Source: Thermosporothrix hazakensis (GTDB taxonomy: Bacteria > Chloroflexota > Ktedonobacteria > Ktedonobacterales > Ktedonobacteraceae). Taken from it: a stretch of 64,000 nt of DNA. Position 1 is the first letter of the stretch, and each line of letters begins with the position of its first letter. Shown piece by piece: positions 62,201 to 64,000 of this stretch. The position numbers and the translations under genes are program-made. The stretch lies in NCBI RefSeq assembly GCF_003253565.1, contig NZ_QKUF01000008.1:186001-250000 (forward strand), in the 5' to 3' direction. The notes beneath the pieces are model-generated. The model was not told the origin of the DNA and ran no database searches. It was given only the letters and a program-made list of their open reading frames with translations.

Positions 62201-62973
62201 GACGCCTGCTCGGCCAGGTAGCAGCGGCTGAAGGGCGTCTGGGCGTCGCGCTGGAACACCTGACGATCGCCCGCAACATCTTTGAGCAGGCTGAACATAA
62301 GCGGCTGATCGGTCACGTCTCCTGTGATCTGAGCTATGTATTGATCAAAATGGGCAGACTAAAAGAGGCACAGGCAGCGCTGCGGCACGCTCGTACCCTT
62401 GCCGAACAAATTGGCGATACACCGCTGATGGGCGTGGTCTATAGCAACTATGGCGAGCTGGCAGCCAGTCAGAAGAACTATGAAGAGGCCGAAAGCTGGT
62501 ATCAGAAGAGCATTGTGCTGGCCGAACAACACAGCGATAAGGTCTACATCAGCATGCGCTGCGCTCAACTCGCGCTGATGCAGGGCGAACAGGGCAAACT
62601 CTCAGTGGCAACCAGACAGATTACCCGCTCGATCAGAACCGCCCGCGCAATCCAGAATAACCCCTGCCTGGGAACCGCCTTGATCGTTCTGGGCACACTT
62701 CGCACCATTCAGGCCGATGAGGCAGAGACGATTCCCATACTTCAGAAACATCTGCTCCGCTGTGCCCGTCGTGATATCGAACGTGCCCTGCACCTGCCAG
62801 GCCTTGAAGCTGAACTGCTCCTCAAGGGAAAGCTGGCCCTGGCGGCTGTGGCAGTCCGCCAGGGGACCGCCGAAGCGCAAACACTCCTTGCAGAAGTGGA
62901 GGCCAGCGCAACCCGAAGTTCCTTTACCTTCCTGAGTGAGCAGGCGCATGAGCTTCGGCTACAAGCGCCCTGA
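59254..62973 (+). CDS. DUF6788-SARP-ATPase-TPR giant transcriptional regulator 2
   Basis: 1239 residues with the same plan as the gene at 34117: Cys motif YCGKPQCRKC with GHGPYWYEY (residues ~12-35), winged helix (VRVFTFGHFRLERR to ~150), BTAD domain to ~300 (AIALYNGDFLPEEHH), ATPase with Walker A GDAGIGKTRLAEEL and Walker B LLIVLDDIQWTD, and about ten TPR-like repeats at the C-terminus. The ATPase-TPR part gives signal-dependent activation in AfsR/MalT-type proteins. It stands next to the lanthipeptide genes, divergent from precursor 2, which makes it the best candidate regulator of the cluster. GAGGCAAGTAACC precedes the ATG. Confidence 0.9.
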   Translation: MSSKVSYRQQISYCGKPQCRKCSRGIGHGPYWYEYRTVNGQTTRTYIGKKLPPEIQARLEKVAQSPNRLIQDELEGATVRVFTFGHFRLERRTQRQWQPVSEAGWQQPAVRSLLAYLLCSPERRARRSQLLAALWPTEDPESATRRLSRALSTLQHLLTPRVSRPKATSLLQTSDEWISLADQAALWCDASAFTRLASRPPSTNEEEYERQLRRAIALYNGDFLPEEHHAPWVLSQRQKLRQDWLSLLLALADLSLKRNETTAALDQLDRILIADPTYEPAVQRFLYALSLLKRRGEAIRAYHRFYQALQKEQLSPSAETMQIYEAIRQGHPLRFPFTAQPRRERPPERPILRPEKPIQTGSQQIGRTHQNPLVGREQELQQLQALLQEIEEKQHGAAQRRSSAVPLYTQRRPQCMFLLGDAGIGKTRLAEELGRIGSQRGWLVIWSRVYQQESGIPYHIWTEALRKLLVETELFPTLRSKLLTPVPAVGEAAPELMLPSASLQPLKALLPELAGPQPPLYPSLSPEQDQLRLWEATQELLIEASQSVPLLIVLDDIQWTDSSSGELLGYLARHIDGYPIFLLATCRESELAPTHPLRNYIAHMQREHTINMLQVKPLSREAIGKMVAHLPEEMVERIQEKAAGNPFFAEELARSTPPALPGSIAAALDHRLNRLSRPCQHTLCNAAILGGSFEFHMLSSLEHDADEDTLLEQLEEALQSGVLIEEGSGSRITYHFWHPLMVDHLYKALSRIRRARLHQRAATILEDMYQGRTDEVAAAIVHHLIRGDAEPARIVHYAEIAGDHAQALSAFAEAEKHYQFALHYLEKLDQQSERRTALQERLAECLMIRGNFQEAHNLYNEILQAQGHALPLYEAQKQALLHGEVGRAWRNKGETTLAHQACEQGMQILREAGITSGFAWARLLYQQGSIYSMEGRYTAAWEAAQRALDYFSYQPDTQHPTSGFTTRLERTLQGDQVNLGNIRRLLGQVAAAEGRLGVALEHLTIARNIFEQAEHKRLIGHVSCDLSYVLIKMGRLKEAQAALRHARTLAEQIGDTPLMGVVYSNYGELAASQKNYEEAESWYQKSIVLAEQHSDKVYISMRCAQLALMQGEQGKLSVATRQITRSIRTARAIQNNPCLGTALIVLGTLRTIQADEAETIPILQKHLLRCARRDIERALHLPGLEAELLLKGKLALAAVAVRQGTAEAQTLLAEVEASATRSSFTFLSEQAHELRLQAP

Positions 62974-63356
62974 ACCGCTTCTCTGGCTTGCCCGTTATGA
63001 GCAAGCTTTTTTTATATAAGATTGGTATAAGACAAAACAAATACCGTGTACAAACGTCCTCTTCACCCTGCTTCTGGCTGTGATACCTCTCATGCTGCGA
63101 GGAAGAACAGAGAATACCTGTAGAATTGATAGAACTGTTTTCCCCTGTTCTACCCTTCTCTCGAATCATGATTGCCCGGTTCAGCGCCATCTCAAAAACG
63201 ATCAGGTCAGGGCAAGGGCGCTACCAGCATCCGGTAGAAAAAGACTCGCAGGAATGACAGGGAAGCAAATTAGGAGATGATGAGAAGAACCCCCACGTAT
63301 ACTTTCTCTCAAAGAGATGCTATTTGAATGCTTTATGAGGTTGGAGGTAGTCCATC
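62974..63356. other. Intergenic region
   Basis: Starts with the terminator of regulator 2 and holds no gene; it must contain the promoter of the sigma factor, which I could not place. Confidence 0.45.
62986..63013 (+). terminator. Intrinsic terminator of regulator 2
   Basis: GCTTGC/GCAAGC stem with a 9-nt loop followed by seven T. Confidence 0.85.
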
Positions 63357-64000
63357 ATGACCGTACCCTATCTTTATGAGAGAGGAAAGAGCCTGAAAGC
63401 CGATCCTGAGGCACTCAATGTCAGCGATAGCAGCCGCTTTTATCGCTATGAAATAGGACAGGTCCATCTCCTTTCAGCAGAAGAGGTCGCTCGTCTGGCT
63501 CAACGCATCGAACGAAGCAGAGCCGGAAAAAAGCGGCGCGGTCTCCATTCGGGCAAAGAAACAGATGATCAGGAAGCCAGAGAAGCGAAACAGCGTCTGA
63601 TCGAGGCAAACCTGCGGCTGGTCATGCACATTGCCAGGAAGTACAGGGGCTTTGGCCTCGATCTGATGGATCTGATTCAAGAAGGCAACCTGGGCCTGAT
63701 GCATGCTGTCGAGAAATTCGACCATCGGAAAGGTTTTCGTTTCAGTACGTATGCGACATGGTGGATTCGTCAGTATATCACGAGAGCGCTTGCCGAGCAG
63801 GCACACCTGATCCGCGTGCCACTCTACAAGGTCGAGGAGATCAAGCGCCTGGGGCGTGCACGCCGCAAATTGCAACAGGGAGAGGCCGCTGAACCCACCC
63901 TCGAAGAGCTGGCCGAACAAATGCAAATCAGCGTGCAAGAGGTGATTGATCTGCTCTCAACCAACCAGGAAACCATCAGCCTGGATATGCCCCGCAAAGG
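63357..64000 (+). CDS. RNA polymerase sigma-70 family factor, N-terminal part (runs off the window end)
   Basis: 214 codons are visible. Region 1.2/2: LLSAEEVARLAQRIERSRAG, then the conserved core ANLRLVMHIARKYRGFGLDL and MDLIQEGNLGLMHAVEKFD, and region 2.3-2.4 FRFSTYATWWIRQYITRAL, which melts and reads the -10 box. Region 3 follows (IRVPLYKVEEIKRLGRARR). The acidic region 1.1 of a primary sigma factor is absent, so this is more likely an alternative group 2 (SigB/HrdB-like) factor. GGAGG lies before the ATG at 63357. Region 4 is outside the window. Confidence 0.92.
   Translation, partial: MTVPYLYERGKSLKADPEALNVSDSSRFYRYEIGQVHLLSAEEVARLAQRIERSRAGKKRRGLHSGKETDDQEAREAKQRLIEANLRLVMHIARKYRGFGLDLMDLIQEGNLGLMHAVEKFDHRKGFRFSTYATWWIRQYITRALAEQAHLIRVPLYKVEEIKRLGRARRKLQQGEAAEPTLEELAEQMQISVQEVIDLLSTNQETISLDMPRK

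Overview
The window looks like chromosomal DNA of a Ktedonobacteria-type Chloroflexota (Ktedonobacter/Thermosporothrix/Dictyobacter-like). This is inferred from gene content: very large DUF6788-SARP-ATPase-TPR regulators, a secreted WAVG-repeat propeller, many GNAT acetyltransferases, a class F-like sortase and LanM lanthipeptide genes in a moderately GC-rich genome with TTG/GTG starts. No rRNA, tRNA, CRISPR array or insertion sequence was recognised. Starts given here are often shorter than the longest open frame because a clear Shine-Dalgarno site (SD) decides them.

Layout. 1-4.3 kb: a partial threonine aldolase, a leucine-rich-repeat protein and a ThDP decarboxylase. 4.3-8.9 kb: a lipoprotein, then a MerR regulator with a textbook MerR operator/promoter leading an operon for a PH-ABC fusion ATPase and its permease. 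8.9-13.1 kb: TerC-like and AI-2E-like membrane proteins, a small excisionase-type HTH and an M50/CBS protease. 13.5-18.5 kb: a BMP-type nucleoside/simple-sugar ABC operon. 19-25 kb: GNAT, SDR, a split transketolase, an APH-fold kinase and a radical SAM/HhH protein with a leaderless-looking promoter. 25-33 kb: a seven-blade propeller, NDH-2, acetyltransferases, HAD, a short P-loop ATPase and a candidate structured RNA. 34-38 kb: SARP-type regulator 1. 38.8-42 kb: tagatose-6-phosphate genes (LacD, SIS, PfkB). 42.6-48.3 kb: a HAMP membrane protein, a tandem GNAT, an iodotyrosine-deiodinase-like flavoprotein and an SGNH hydrolase.

48.7-58.6 kb is the most unusual part: a class II lanthipeptide locus. 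It has a C39-peptidase ABC exporter with an HlyD-like partner, one LanM, and two precursors (one per strand) with nearly identical double-glycine leaders and C-terminal cores. Between leader and core lies a variable histidine-rich segment (HHHH in one, 11 His within 18 residues in the other). The same locus encodes a secreted protein with a CCDD repeat and an LPPTG motif followed directly by a class F-like sortase. Metal binding by the His and Cys/Asp segments and cell-surface attachment are inferences. A second DUF6788-SARP-ATPase-TPR regulator follows at 59.3-63 kb, so paralogous regulators lie on either side of the region (the first about 11 kb away). The window ends in a sigma-70 family factor.

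How the genes may work together: LanM would modify both precursors, the C39 exporter would cut after GG and secrete them, and the CCDD protein could be anchored by the sortase. The SARP-type regulators are plausible but unproven controllers. Separately, the SIS, PfkB and LacD genes make a plausible galactosamine-6-phosphate to triose-phosphate route.
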